NCBI GenBank assembly: GCA_950022655.1
Contig: OX465581.1
Location: 32,955,300-33,019,299 of the forward strand
DNA length: 64,000 nucleotides
Direction: 5' to 3'
Origin: Alentia gelatinosa
Taxonomy: Eukaryota > Annelida > Polychaeta > Phyllodocida > Polynoidae
The position numbers and the translations under genes were made by a program. Positions 42,918 to 56,900 of this stretch are shown one piece after another. A model generated the notes under the pieces. The model was not told the DNA's origin. It searched no databases and worked only from the letters and a program-made list of their open reading frames with translations. Numbering within the stretch: the stretch's first letter is position 1; every line of letters begins with the position of its first letter.

Positions 42918-43725
42918 GGCCCTGTTTTTCAGTCAAGACATAATCGCCGAACGATACCCTAAGATGTCTCCACGATTGGAAGACAATTTGGAAGACACAA
43001 AATGGCGGGTGTGCTATAGACACGGTCTCAGTGCGGCGCGCTCGATCGCCGCTAAAAGTGTCTCAAGTCTAGAACTGTCTCAGGCTCTATCAAAGCTCAC
43101 TGTGTGTATATAGAGGATTTCCCGTGCTTCCCATACGAATCTAGGAATGAAATTTTAACACAAGTAAGGGAGACATATAACTCATAATCGTACCAAATAT
43201 GAAGAAGATGGACCACAACGTTTCGAAGATATCGGCGTTTGAACTTCATCATAGCAAATGTCTGCTCTGGCCATTGCACCCTCCCACCTCCAGTGAACTC
43301 GAGTTCACTGCATAAATTAGAGTCACGTGAGCGTAGGGGTACACTGGCCACCAGAGCAGAGATTGCTATGACGAACTTCAAACGCGGATATCTTCGGAAC
43401 GGTGCGGCCGATTTTCTTCATATTTGGAACAATTATAGGTTATATGTATACCTTACTCGTGTTAAAATTTCATTGCTTAATTCTTACAGGAAGTGAAGTT
43501 GCGCATTCTGTACGACATGTCCATAGATGTCTTAGGTCTAAGACACTTTGGAAGACATTTGGAACCACGTGACCCTAAAGATATCTTATCTATAGTACAC
43601 CTGACTGCAGCCTAAGTGCTCTTGACGGACAATCGTTGGCCGATCCCCAAAGATGTCTTATCTATAGTACACTGACAGCTGTAAGATATCTTACAAAGAG
43701 GATATCGTGACTGAAAAACAGGGCC
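42918..43725. mobile_element. Family-M MITE copy 3, abutting copy 1
   Basis: 808 bases with the same ends. It shares the CTG at 42915-42917 with copy 1 and has its own CTG at 43726-43728. A CTG-element-CTG-element-CTG order implies one copy landed in the target duplication of the other. Confidence 0.8.
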
Positions 43726-43899
43726 CTGGTCTCTTCGGTCATCTGGCTTCAACTGACTCCGAGTGTAGCCGCTCGCCAGTTTTTATACACGGCGGGTGAC
43801 CTCAGCTCCATGAGATCTTTCCCCTCGGGAGACCGCCTTCCCCGCGGGCTAAGCCGGGGGAGCTAACGACACGTGCCTGCCACAATATCATGATGCAGA

Positions 43900-44900
43900 G
43901 AAGATGTGCTAGTCCTACTTGCCACTGCAAATCAGCAGGGAACCGTTGACGGTTCAAGGGCGATCACACATTGCTCTAGGCAGGCGCTACTTGTCCCATA
44001 TTTCATTGGGCCAGGGAACTAGTCTACGGGAGAAATTTCAAGCGGATCCGAAAGAATCTATGTTTTATAGATAGTAGGGAACCAGCATAATTCTGAACAG
44101 ACCATTGTCTGCCATGCCACAGGTCTAGTCTCAGAGGCTTCTCTCAAAGTAAGGAGATCAGAAAGCCACAGCATTAAATTCTGTTGATGGCATAACTAGA
44201 AATATATCATAAGAGAATAAACAAATCTAAGTAGACAAGTGATAAATGGAAGAGCAGGTTTGATTTTTTCCCACTTTCGTGGCCTCTCAGTCTTCAGGCC
44301 TAATTCAGGTTCACTGTCTCTATGTGCGGGAGAAACTCTAAGCAGCTCCTACATAATTTACAGTTTCATATATGGTAGGTAACCACATATAAAACGGTGT
44401 TTTTGTTGTTTTGTTTTTTTACTAAGATATGTAGATTACTTGCGAATGAATCTTTCGGGAATGACAGAATGTTCTTCATTCGGGATAATTTCAGATGGTG
44501 CTTTATGACGCTGCACCTATAGAGATTGCATAGCAACGGTTTGGAGTGACGATTTATTGTCATATTCAAGGTAGCATCGGTTGGGACCAGAAGTGCTTTT
44601 CGCCCCGTATTTTAAATCTCACATATAAAACGGTAGAATTCTGTCAGATCTGCGTGGAGTTCCTCCTCCACATAAAGATAGACCTACCAGAACTATGCAT
44701 GAAGAGTGAAGTACCACAGGAATGAGAATCTCGTGGAGAGAAAAACTTGAACCTGCTCTTCACTCTTGTGGTACTTCTTTACTCAGAAGTGCTTATTCTC
44801 TTATGATGTATGTCTAGCCAAGTCAAAAACAGAATTTAATGTTGTGGTTTTACGATCTCCTTAACCTCAGAAAAGCCCCAGAGGGTGAGGAGAGACCTAA
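43900..44900. repeat. Mixed dispersed repeats
   Basis: 43918-44030 (ACTGCAAATCAGCAGGGAAC, TTTCATTGGGCCAGGGAACT) recurs at 50618-50725. 44627-44710 recurs at 39970-40050 and, weakly, 32725-32790. A short hairpin links AGTGAAGTACCACA (44710-44723) with TGTGGTACTT at 44768. No gene is seen. Confidence 0.5.
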
Positions 44901-45065
44901 ATTTCAGTATTTCCAATTAGAGGTGAGGGGGTTATTGTATTCCTTGGGAGGAGGTTTAACTCTTTATTTTAAATTTACCTTACAAATTCTTAAAGAAATG
45001 AAGTATTTGTCTGGTATGTGGTATGTGAGCCCTAGCGCCGAAGTCACTAGTAGTAGTACAGAATA

Positions 45066-46310
45066 GATTTTTTTCACAGGCCGGTGTCGCACCTTATCTG
45101 CTTAGTTACGTAATGCCTGCAGTCAAACAAACACCTGGCAATGTATTGTTTATCATTGAATCACTGAGTATATGCGTGTGATACGTTCATTATACTCATG
45201 TACATTACTGCCAGAGAAACAGCAGCAATATTGCGTCAAATTCTATGGTATCCCAGCTCCAATTTGATGTGTTTTACAGGCATATCACCTCAATGATATT
45301 AAGACATACCCGGTACCTGCTGCCATGCTGGTACCGGTACCTCAAACAGGGACACCGAAACTGGATACACACTAGCAAATAGACCTTTTTCCACTGGTCG
45401 GTGATGCACCTTATCTACTTAGTTACGCCACGGCTGAAGCCAAACAAATTCACCAGGCAATGTATTCTTTAGCATGGAATCACACAGTGTATATGGGCGT
45501 AATACGCTCATAATACATGTGTACCCGGTACATTGTTTCCAGAGAAATAAAAGTGATTGCACCATATTTTATAATTTATGGTATTCAATCTACAATTTAA
45601 TGTGTCATACATGCATCTCACCTCAATGATACTTTAGATATACCTTAGATAACACAGGGACACTGGAACTGGATACACTTTAGTACATTGGCAGGCCTAG
45701 CTTTGAGATAATATGCTTAACTTTTTCTAAGCTAAACCCAAGATAATTATCAACTATAAAGTTTAGACATCACAGACTTGTTGATACAATACCCTAGTTT
45801 GTTCCAGCAATTTAGTCTGCCATGAAAAACACTCCTGCAATCACAGCCATCGTTCACACTTTAGGTGGCATTGCTGTGTTTCCTATGTACACGTATTGCC
45901 TGGACTGGGCAGTGTTTGTCCGAGGGGCCGCCTAACTAGACAGTGCCAGTGGGCCGTTAGGCGGCACTGAACGGCAACACCTGAATTGGCAGGCCTAACT
46001 ATAATATACTTATCTTTTAGCAAGATAAAAGATAATTATCCACTATTAAGTTTAGATAGCTCAGACTCGTTAATACAATAATCTAGTTTGTTCTAGCAAT
46101 TTAATCTGTCAAATACGCCTCCAATCACACTCACCGGACAAGGACAGTGTTAGGTAAAACGTTCACCCCTCAACTCCATTCAGGACAGTCCCCGTTGTGG
46201 ACAGGGCTGGTTACACTGGCTAGGACAGTGACTGAGTGAGATTGTTGTGTATTCCTTTACTGGCTTTAGTTACGATTCTGGGCGGACGTTGAACAGCAAC
46301 ACCTGTATCA
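45066..46310 (+). repeat. Repeat R4, two to three tandem copies
   Basis: The block TTTTTTCACAGGCCGGTGTC...GCACCTTATCTGCTTAGTTA (45069) recurs at 45385 (TTTTTCCACTGGTCGGTGAT, GCACCTTATCTACTTAGTTA) and at 54567 in the SOS intron. The end motif CTGAACGGCAACACCTGA recurs at about 45967, 46289 and 55110. It abuts the SOS 5' region. No coding capacity. Confidence 0.65.
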
Positions 46311-46837
46311 AATAATATACAATTCTGATACAATTGTCAATACTATAGTTGTTATGACTAACTAAGGAATCTTCGTTATTCAGCCAAAGATGTACGGATA
46401 ATGTCATTTCTTGGTTCGACCACGCAGCATCTGAGCGCGGGCAGCTTGTAACCTGGGCGCATCGAGTGGACAATATTCTTGCGACACTAAGCATTGCAAA
46501 TGAATCATGGGAAATAGTACGACCGCGCATGGGTACTGATGTTGTTTTGGACTTCCGGCATCTTTGCGGAAGCATTGCGATCTGTAAACAGAAACTGTCA
46601 AAATCATCGATTGCAATTGGAAGTACTCACTCTGAAGGATCGCACCACATTGGAGATATACTCTGATTTAATTTGCAGCAAATATGTGACCAATTCAGTT
46701 TTAACAGTGATCAAAAGTATGCACCAATGCAACCCTAGCCAGCAAGGTCACTCTCGAAAAGATGGCTGCCTCGGAGCGATCCAGCCAAGTCTAGGCGCAA
46801 TCGAAAACAAGACAATCATGCTCACTAGTTGACTGAG
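46311..46837 (+). promoter_or_regulatory. SOS1: Probable SOS promoter / 5' UTR with uORF
   Basis: Mixed-composition, CpG-bearing sequence just upstream of the first coding exon. AAGATGGCTGCC at 46759-46770 resembles the YY1-type core-promoter/leader motif. Its ATG opens an 11-codon upstream ORF (46762-46794) ending in TAG. An in-frame TAG at 46826-46828 blocks any longer SOS N-terminus. Confidence 0.4.
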
Positions 46838-46942
46838 ATGTTTTCCCCTGTGAGTAGTTCGATCGAACCTAACGGATATGATTTCAAGTCGGAGGGGAAT
46901 GCACCAAAATGGAAGGGATTGTTTGTGCAGGCCCTACAAAAG
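46838..46942 (+). CDS. SOS1: SOS exon 1 (start exon, 35 codons)
   Basis: [20 protein letters not shown] then [15 protein letters not shown], matching the conserved N-terminus of SOS (FxSExNAPKWxGLxxxALxK). Donor AAG|GTGAGG, phase 0. Start fixed by the in-frame TAG 10 bases upstream. Confidence 0.9.
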
Positions 46943-49900
46943 GTGAGGAAACGATCCATCACGTCTATCCATAAGTGCATAACATAACGTAAACTCTACC
47001 TCAACCTCTCTCACAGTATCTGCCTCACTGGACTGCTGTAAGGGTCCCTGTTCATAACCTGCTGATAAATTTGAGTTTGCACTAAGATGTATCACAAAAC
47101 TAACTAGCGTGCATGATTATACGTTGGTTAGGTTACATATTGGGAACCCGTTTTGGATTCTCTCTAATGAATATACAGTGGACATAAATCTTATGTTTAC
47201 TAACAATAACACTGTACAAGTGGGTTTCTACAAGTGTACGAGTGTAACAGTATTCTTGAACAGTTAATCAATACTGTTTCCATTTATATTCTGTTTTCAG
47301 TGGTCATTAGTATTGCCAGTTGTACTCCAGCTCAATTTACATGTGAGAGCGATTGTTATCTCAAATAATTAGATGATTACAGTGATGACACAAGTGAAGG
47401 GTTCCTCTTTGAAGGTTTTATTTCTCCAGAACAGAAGTGACATTATTGCCTCATGAATGTGCCATTGGAAATGCTACTGTATTCTTACATGCGATTCCTG
47501 AGTAAAGTACTCAATATATCTTAACATTAATATTATATTACTTATATCATAACATTAAAAGTTATTCGAAGTTGAATTTAGAATTTGAAGACCAGAACAT
47601 GAATGCCAGTCATGTCTTTAAAAGATATCACACTTGTTTAAGCCATTTTTTTGGACACCCCTCCCCCCCCCCCGTCCTGGTTTCCCACTGTCACACTATC
47701 ATACATTTTGAACCATACTCCAAAATGTGATGTCAAACTTTCTGAAAACCCCTTCCTCTCTTTTCTTCTTCCATTTTATGATGTTGATATATTTATGATT
47801 AAATAAGGTTGCTGAATAAACATCACAATTAACATCACAATTGTCCTATTTCACGCGAACACACTCTTGTCAGTCTTTCAATTGTGCCTACACACTAGGC
47901 TAGTGTGTATATAACACTAGAACGACACGTGCTCCCTGGTGTGTCTTTTCAGTATAGCATGTACCTAAGAATCAATTACAAGTCAATTTTAACGAAACAT
48001 ACAACCCCCCCCCCCCCCCCCCCAGTAGTTTAGTTAAAGGATTTAATTCCAACGTGTGTGTGGGGGGGGGGGGGGGGTGGTGATTGGTCTCTTTCCCTGT
48101 GTGGGTAAGAGGTACACATATATCTCTTTTTCCGGTGTGGAAAAGGAAAATCTATCTGAATTAGAAAAATTACCGGCAGTAACTCAAGCTAATCACAAGG
48201 TATGAGACACATAAAGAATTCTACGCAACAAAGGCCTACCGTAACAAATTTGAAGATATTTGCAGCAACGAATTTTATATGTGTATTTCATCTGAATCCT
48301 TAGGTTGACAATACTATATAATGACCATCTCGTCCATTTACTGCATAAGGCCATGTAGGCATATCCACAATTTACGAAATATTCAATTACACATCGTTCC
48401 AGATTTCTTAAGTTTTCCTGATTATGTCGTCCATGATAATTATTTTAATCCTCACAGCCTGGTTTCCGTTAAAGTGATAGCCATAGTCACTTCTCCATTA
48501 ATTCATGAATGGAGGTCAACTACCGATATCAATACTATTATTATAAAGATCAAAGTGAATCACAAATATATTAAGATCTAAGTTCATAGAAAATATATAG
48601 GTCCATAATTTAGATGAAAGAACATCTCATTCAGACAACTTAATCATATGTTCCTATTCCCACACACTCCAATCTAAAATCTCATTTTTTATAAAATGAA
48701 ACTTTTTCAATCAAAAGATATTAGCATTGAAGTATTATACAGATTAGTTATATCTAAATCCTATATTTGATAATTCAATAATGGCTATTTTGTCAGTGTA
48801 CTGCATAGGTCTAGGTATAGGGGTCTATGGTTCTATTCATCACACCATGTTACTGGCTTCACTTTCTGACCATTCACCTCTCTTTGGAGTGCTATAACTT
48901 CGCTGGTACCTAGAAGGCTGAGGCTTAACGCATAGAACGAGCGGAACCCGTTCTTACGGCTATCGCAGCGCCATGCTTATGTACAAGGGTGAATGCCGTG
49001 ATCTTAGATTTACAAACTGGTTTAGGACAGGACATCCCATGGGCCTGACTTTTAAAAGGATGATTTCCCATTAGAGACTCGGAAGTATATTAAGTCTCTG
49101 TGATACTGATTTATTGTAATGCGGAATTTGTCAAAATTCAATAACCATTGAAGTCTGTAGTATTCATATTGATTATAAATTCTATAGGTATGGAAATGTT
49201 ACCATGAACTTGTCATGAGCCCAATGTATGTTCAATTTATGCTTATGGCATCAAGTATTTTCGTGAAGATGCATACCTGCTTATAAGGACAAATATGACA
49301 TACAGTATATAAGTCCTCCACCATGTCGGTAATATGGTATCACTTTGCTGATTGTGTTGCTCTAGACTGTAAACCCTGGGTCAGAGAAGTAATGATGAGA
49401 TGAATCCATTGCTGTTTGCTTATATTGAGATGAATCACAATAGCCTTAGTCAATGGGAAGATTAATTCAGCCTTAACCTGAATTGGGGCAGTGGAGTCCT
49501 GTCATGGCTACTTTGCTTAGGCTAGACAGCCCCTTCAGAGTACATGTCTATCATAGAGGGGCTGTTACAGCTGACTTCTGGAAGAGAGTTCTTTCAAAGT
49601 AAATCTTAGATGTGCCAGTGAAGCTGTCACTGCTACCTTACCTAGGCTAGACAGTCCTTTTATATTAACAATAAGAGGGGCCAGTGAAGTCCTGTCACCT
49701 TAACAAAGCGGCTGACATGGGGAAGAGATCAGACCTTTTGTTATTTGATAAACATCTTTAAAAACTATGTGATTATTGACCCTCAGTGCCATAATCTTAT
49801 ACTACAGGTATCACAGTGTCACCTGCTGTAACAAATCCACTGCATGCCAAATGAAATGCATTGCATTATGGTATGGATTGAACAGCTATAGATACAGTGG

Positions 49901-52900
49901 TAGGCTGTAAATTGCAATTTTGTGTGTGTACAATGTAAAACGCCTGGAATAGAAACCTGTAACATCAGAAATAGGTCGTGGAAAACACATTTTCAAAGTT
50001 TGCGGCAACACTGATAAGGCATATGCTGGTCTTTTTCATTTTCAGTATATTAAATTCTATCAATTAAGCCTTATCCACACCGTAAGGACGCAGGTTTGCT
50101 TTCAAGACTGCAACTACCACGTCAGAAACAGTAACAGTCTGCCACAGTCCAGGACACAGCGTCTGAATCCCCACCGAACCTCCCCACAGACCCTCAGCCC
50201 CATACTATGGCAGACGCCTACTTGATTTCCATGTTTCCTCAGTCCCTATGAGACAAAAAATTCAACAGAAACGTTGATGGGATATCCAGGCAGCATCGAT
50301 GGTTCCTGGCTGTGATTGGTCAAAATTCCCATGTTAATGCCTGGAAACCTGGCCTGTATATTCACTAACATATAAGGCCAGGTAACGCCTACCATTTTTT
50401 GGTGCATTATGGGAAACGCCCGCCATTTTTTTCGCTGGTTTACCTGCTAGAGGGCATGGCGAAATCTGAACATTTAAAGAAACATTCAAATAAGTTATCT
50501 TTCATCTTTGGAAAGGTTGATAATACTTTATTTTGTGTCATCGTACATTATAAACACGGAATGGTAAGGTATTTGGGGAGCCTCATGAGGGAGAAAGGTT
50601 GTATTAGTTATCATTGCCACTGCAAATCAGCAGGGAACCAGCGAACGTTCAAAGTCCCTCATTCATTGGTCTAGCTGGGCGTTACCTGTCACATATTTCA
50701 TTGGGGCAGGGAACCAGTCTAATTGCCATATCCATAGCAGATTCCTGGACTCTTGGTCTAAGTGGAAATGAAGGATCTGCTGGGAGACTGTGTTGATTGG
50801 TCGCTTTTAGTTCTTTTATTCAAAGTACACACAAAAGGAAATAAGAATATCGGAAATGGCTAGTTAGGTCCTTTTGAGACTGTGGCATTAAAGAGTAGGA
50901 AATAGCACTCTTCAAGCATAGGCCCAGGTCACACAAAAGATCTGCATGGTAATTGCTAAACACTTACAGCTATGGTTGGTCAAGGTGGCCATGATTTAAC
51001 CCAACCAGAGCTATCGTAGCGTAGCTCTCTGGTGGCCAGTGTAGGCTAAATCATGAGAATTCGTCCAGTCACCAGGTAACAAGCTGAGTCAATGAACTAA
51101 ACTACCAAAAAGCGCAACTCTATGGGACTTTCAGTTATCGGACTGGGCTGTGGAGCCTCAGAGTGTTTGGCCTGTGTAAACTAAAAACTAGGATTGCTGA
51201 AGCTTATCAAACATTCTAAAAACGTGCAATTCTAAGAGAATAACTGAAGTTGCAATGCTGAATTTTGGCAAATCATTACAGGGTTCCTACAGAGACTGGA
51301 AAACCTGGAAAATGAAATTGGTCATGGAAAAGCCATGGAATTTGAAAACTTGCCGAAAGTCATGGAATTTTGGTCATCAGTCATGAAACATTTTAAAATG
51401 ATATGATAGAAATCATTAAATGAGAATTTAAACATCTACCTGCTAATATCTTATATTTGGAAAATGACATTTCTGGTAAGCTAGACCTTTCAGAATCACC
51501 TTTAAATGTCTGACTCATATGAGGTCACTCTGATTTAGCTGTCTATAACCAGAAGTAATACATAAACCCTATCATGCTGGGTTCCTGCTAAGTCTCAGTG
51601 AACAAATTGGACGTTAAACTACCTAAACAGACAATGAGTGCCTGCTACATACTTATACTCGCAGGACCGAGTACTAATGTGCTTATTTACCACCAATGAC
51701 CGAGGCTTCAGCAGTCAATTGTAAAAATTAAATGCCTTCATCATGTTATAGGACACATGGTCCTTGATACTATTTTTTATTTAACTTATACCTACATACC
51801 ACAGAAGTTCCCTCTTTGTAGATCATCGTTTCTTCATCTATTACATTGAAGAAATAACTCCGAAGATTATGCCCCCAAGCATCATTTGGTATTCCACTGG
51901 GAATGCCTCCAGACATCACTCAGTCTGATAGGGTTAATGCTAGCAAATAGTCAAGTAATGTTAGTTCTTGATTTTCCTGAGAGCTAGATATAATTAATAT
52001 ATTTATACTGCAGGCAATGTGAATAAATTTGTGTAGGAATTTTTTCTTCAGAAAATTGATGACACCAAAATTTCATCATTAATTGCAGATAGGCTCAAAA
52101 AGCCTTTCAGCATAAGGAGAAAAGATTTTTATCAAAAAATGTGTGTAGACATTCAGGTATTTTATCATTTTAGTAAAAGTAAGTACCACTGAAGTATTGG
52201 GTTTCTCGCAAGTCAGGACCCTTAAGTATTCCAATATATATCTTTAATTTGATGAATGATTTTGGTTTAAGAGTTATATGTCAAAATTCACAGGAGCTAT
52301 CAGAAATGACAGTTCTCCAATTTTTCTTGGAAATCCTAGTTTTAATTCCCAGTTTTTAAATGAATTTTTCTGCTATAAATAAAAGATAGTGTAAATTAAG
52401 CCTCATCCACAGAAATAAAATACTGGTTTGAACCTCCCCATAGACCACTAGCTATATTCTATGGCATCACTTTAATCTTTTTTCAGTCTTTCCGAGGCAG
52501 TCATTTTCACTTTCTGTCATGACCCCTGACCCTTACATCCCTAAGTTATAAGAGCTAAAAAGAATTCTTTAAGGACTGAAATGACTGATCCATGCCATTT
52601 TCTGTTAAGGCTAATAGTCGTGTGGTGAAGAAAATAATTCTTCAGATGGTGCTGTAATCAAAGTACACTGATTCATAGCAGGCAGATCCTGTGATTTGCT
52701 CTCATGGCACATTCCACAGTTGAAAATTAAAGATAATTAAAAAAACGATTTTTAAAAAGTCATTAACATTTAATCAGTCTATGATAACTGTGGTATATTT
52801 CTAGTGTGTTTATGTATAAACCAGACATTACTTGGAGTCTTTATCTTAAGCCTATAAGACATCAACCTGACCGCTGTGCCTGATTCTACCTTTGCCCAAA

Positions 52901-53947
52901 GTGTCGGGCATTAATACCTTGTCAGAAATGACTCACTCTCACTGACCTTAAGATTTTGATGTAGGCACTTCACAGACTGTTCCCGATTCTGAGCAGGTCA
53001 TTTAGATAGTGATACTACATATCCTTCAGTCCAATTTACAAGTGCTCTATATCGTTCTGTAGTGGATGCTTATGCGATTGTAAATCTGAAAACCGTTTTC
53101 TGATATCTTAAATAGAACAGAAGTTACTAAATTTTGCATTATTGCTATATAGTCCAATCACCCGGCCCGGGGCCCAGCCGGGTCTGGCTCCCACCTGCTC
53201 TCTTTGATCTCAATCGAGGTCAATTTACAAGGTTATAAAAGGAGGAGGTGTGATCGGGAAGAGTCTGCATGTCGATGTCTTATAGGTATAAGACATCGAC
53301 ATTTTATTCCCGATTCTCACCGAGCCGAGGGCCGGGCTGAATCAGGAACAAATGTCGATGTCTTCTAGGCTTTAGATAAACACTGAAATATGATGTGAGA
53401 TTGACTGAGTGTTCAGACAGGCTGGGTGCATGGGCTCATACCTTAGATATGTCATTCATAACTCACCAAAGAAAGATAATATTTTTCTTGTCTTGTTGGC
53501 TACAAACCCTACAATTCTACGCAAGTTATGATGCAAAACCCAGGTTGCCAACAGCCTCCCACCCATACACCTGGCCTGTGCTGTGGTCCAGCCATGTGAG
53601 TGTTGAATCTACCTGTGGAAGAGATCAGACCAATTGTTGTTTGATTAAAACAAATATTTCAATATAGGAATTATCCTGTGCTCTAGTTGTTGCCAAGAAC
53701 AGTGCCACAATCTAGTAATGCGGTTATCACAGATGTAGTGATGTTGGGAGGCTGTTAATTTTGTAACTCTTCCACGGATACATTATATAAAGGCCGGAAA
53801 AAGAAACCTGGAAATCGGGATTCAGTCATGGAAAATAGTTTCTCAAAGTCTGGGAAACCTGAATCAATTTAACACATACCCTTTCATTTTTTCCCACAAA
53901 ATGAAGCACTTTCTCTACAGAATGTGACATAAATTAATAATATTAAC

Positions 53948-53985
<38 letters not shown>

Positions 53986-56900
53986 CACTTTTTTCTGCTG
54001 ACAAACGGCACATGGTAGTGTTCCACATTACATATAACCTCTAGCCTGGTTCAGAACCTGAATGATTTGAGTTACAGACAAAAATTTCACAAGAAAGCAC
54101 ACTTAAGCCTGTCTATATATCTGTCAATGTTTGTGCAGAAGTAGGCCTACTATATTAGTAAATACAGTAGAAATAGCTAGGAGATAATTTCACTGACTTG
54201 GGCACACTGGCCACCAGGGCCAACTCATGCTACACCTGCTTTACTAGTCCAGCATAATAATTCAAAAGTCTAAGGCTACCAGAAGTAAAGATGAACAAAT
54301 AGACTATGTATCGTGTTGTTTTCTATGTCGTAAAGTATTACAATGTGAGATATACTTTCCATATCACACACCTTCAACAATTCCCATGTAGCTAATGATA
54401 CTCTAGACTTTAGTTGATACAGGTCAACCACCGTGTGACGTCACTGTCCATGCAGTGTCACGTTATAACATGGGAGTTGCGCTTCTTTGGTTATAGATCT
54501 TTTGGCTGAGTTCTGAAAGAACATGCTAGTTCCCTGGTCATTCCCTAGAGAAGCCAATGGAATAGACCTTTTTTCCACCGGCCGTTAGTGTGCCCTATCG
54601 GCTTGGTTACGCAACGCCTGTAGCCAAACAACTACATGGTAACGTGTTCTTTAGCATTAGAGAACTGAGTGCATGAGTGTAATATGGCTATAATTCTCAT
54701 TTAGATTATCTCCAGAGGACATACATGTACAGTAATTTATTCATATTCTCTGGCATTCCTGCTGCAACTCAGTGTGTTAAACATAGATATCGTTTTAGTA
54801 TTGCTTCAGATAAGGTTTAGATAACAGGAACACCATAGGTGGCTTCACAGTAACACATTGGCGGGTATGGCCAGCATAGACTTATCTTTGTATATGGTAA
54901 AACTGAGAGAATTATCAACTTTCACGTTTAGACAACCCAAACTATTTATTGGAATTATTAGAGCAGTCAGATCTTGTGGAAAACAATAGCGTCACACCGC
55001 CTTTCACATTTTAGATATGAACCCATTGAAATGACATAGGAGGGAGGCCACGCTCACCAGTGTTTGTCCGAGCGACAGCATCACTAACCTACACACCGCT
55101 AGGCCGCGCTGAACGGTAACACAGCAATTAGACCACAGGGACAGGCAAATGCAGTCGATCTATATTTGAAACTGATCTATGTTTTCACCGAAATATATTG
55201 TGGCTGAAACCTAATCAGTGATCTTAAGCGATAATAAAGGGCCGTACACACTGGACAAGTTCAAAGCAGTACCCTGTATATTTGCCTGTGTATGTATTGC
55301 CATGAACTAGCTTTCCAATATTTTCTTCTGACATCAACTTACATCTTTGTTAAGTGAGATAATAAGATACTTGCTATTTCATAGCAGGGATGCCAGTTCT
55401 CAGATTGATTTTCGGGTAAAGAAAAATAATCTTTAACATCTCCTTATGCTGCCTTGGAAAAAAGAGACACAAAGGAGGCTGATTATTCTAGCACAGAAAT
55501 CGACATCCTCAGGCTTGTGATTTTCATGAATTTGAAGGAAATTCTGTATTTTTTTGTCATCCGAAAGATCGTTCTGGATATAACTGTAATTGTGAGGAGA
55601 ATTTCTGAGAAGGTGGTTGTTCAAAATGAAAACATGAAAGATGATGAGAAATGTTTGCACAATTCTGATCAATCGATTCTCAGTTGAGGCCAAGAAATCA
55701 CTTAGAATAACTCAAAATGTGTGACCTTCCGAGGGCTTCAGATTCATGGATTCCATTGAGGGCCTTAGCAGCCAAGAAAAAACTGCACATTTTCTGGATT
55801 TTTTTTTCCAATTTGCCACCATCCCAATTTAAGATGACTTAAAGATGTCAGAAAGGCTATGATTGTGACAGTGACCTATTATCACCCAGTTACTTTTGCA
55901 CCTCCAGTTGTGAAGAAACCTGCTTTTTCACCTGCCGCATGAAAAACTTGGGGGCAAGAGGGCAATATTGGGAACACTACGTATCTGCCCTATATTGAGA
56001 GTACAAAATCGAAAGTCACACTCATACAAGTTATGATAGTCCAGGATCCCTAGACAAAACAGGCATTACAATCTTCCGCCAGTGAGCAAATTTCGATGAT
56101 TATCCCTCCACCAGGGCCTTATCTAATACAGGCTTGGGATTTTCCCGTATTTTGCTGGATTTCAGCACTTTTTTGACACCCCAAGGGTAATTCTTGAGAT
56201 CATTATAAACCAGAGGAGAAGGTATTTTGGGGGATGGGGGTTTATAATGAAACCTCAAAGATAGGTGAACAATATTTGCACAATTCTGGCCATTTAACTA
56301 AGGTTCAACTAGGAAATCGCTTAAATTACGATAAAATACAGGAGCTTCTGTGGGCTTTTCCCCCGAGGCCCCCTTCAATTTGGATCGTTAATTGACTGGG
56401 GGACGTATTTGGCGGAGACCATACCTGGTCCAACCAGACATTATTCTTTCAACACGGGCCTAACAAGACCCCATGTATGGCAGTTTTCCACTTTTCCATG
56501 GGAAGAAAAAAATATAAAAAATCCATTTTTATTCCCCGTCTACACAATTACATTTGTATATTTTTCTCTATAATGGTTAAGATAGAAGGCCACCAATTGT
56601 CCACCTTTTTCGATTGGATTGGCTTTTATTAATGTTCGATGGTATACATGTACAGGTGAGCAAATATTAAACCAACGTTTCGGCACTGATCCACCCTTTT
56701 CTTGTATAAAACAAATATTGTATAAACTGAGGCTCATTTGGACAAATAAGACAGTGGTTTGAAACACCCCACACCCTCAGTCCTATTCCATGACCATCAT
56801 TGATGTGTTTTCCGTGCATTTTCAGTTTCTTTGAGGCAATAATTCCACATGAAAAATATGTATTTATTTGTATTAGTGACCCCAACTGACTTCCCTGTAA

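Larger units (their letters stand above)
41146..43884 (-). mobile_element. 5' LTR of a retrotransposon, split by a MITE stack
   Basis: The minus-strand LTR begins TGTGGCAGGCACGTG (43884) and ends CCTCTATTACA (41146), with TG...CA ends, about 260 bases once the inserted 41252-43728 block is set aside. A TATAAAAA box lies at about 43775-43782 and an AATAAA (minus) at about 41200. Interior sequence on its 3' side is the gag-like remnant. Confidence 0.65.

Noticed and set aside
46466..46666. 66-codon open frame upstream of SOS
   Set aside because: Out of frame with SOS, not conserved in pattern, probably in promoter or leader.
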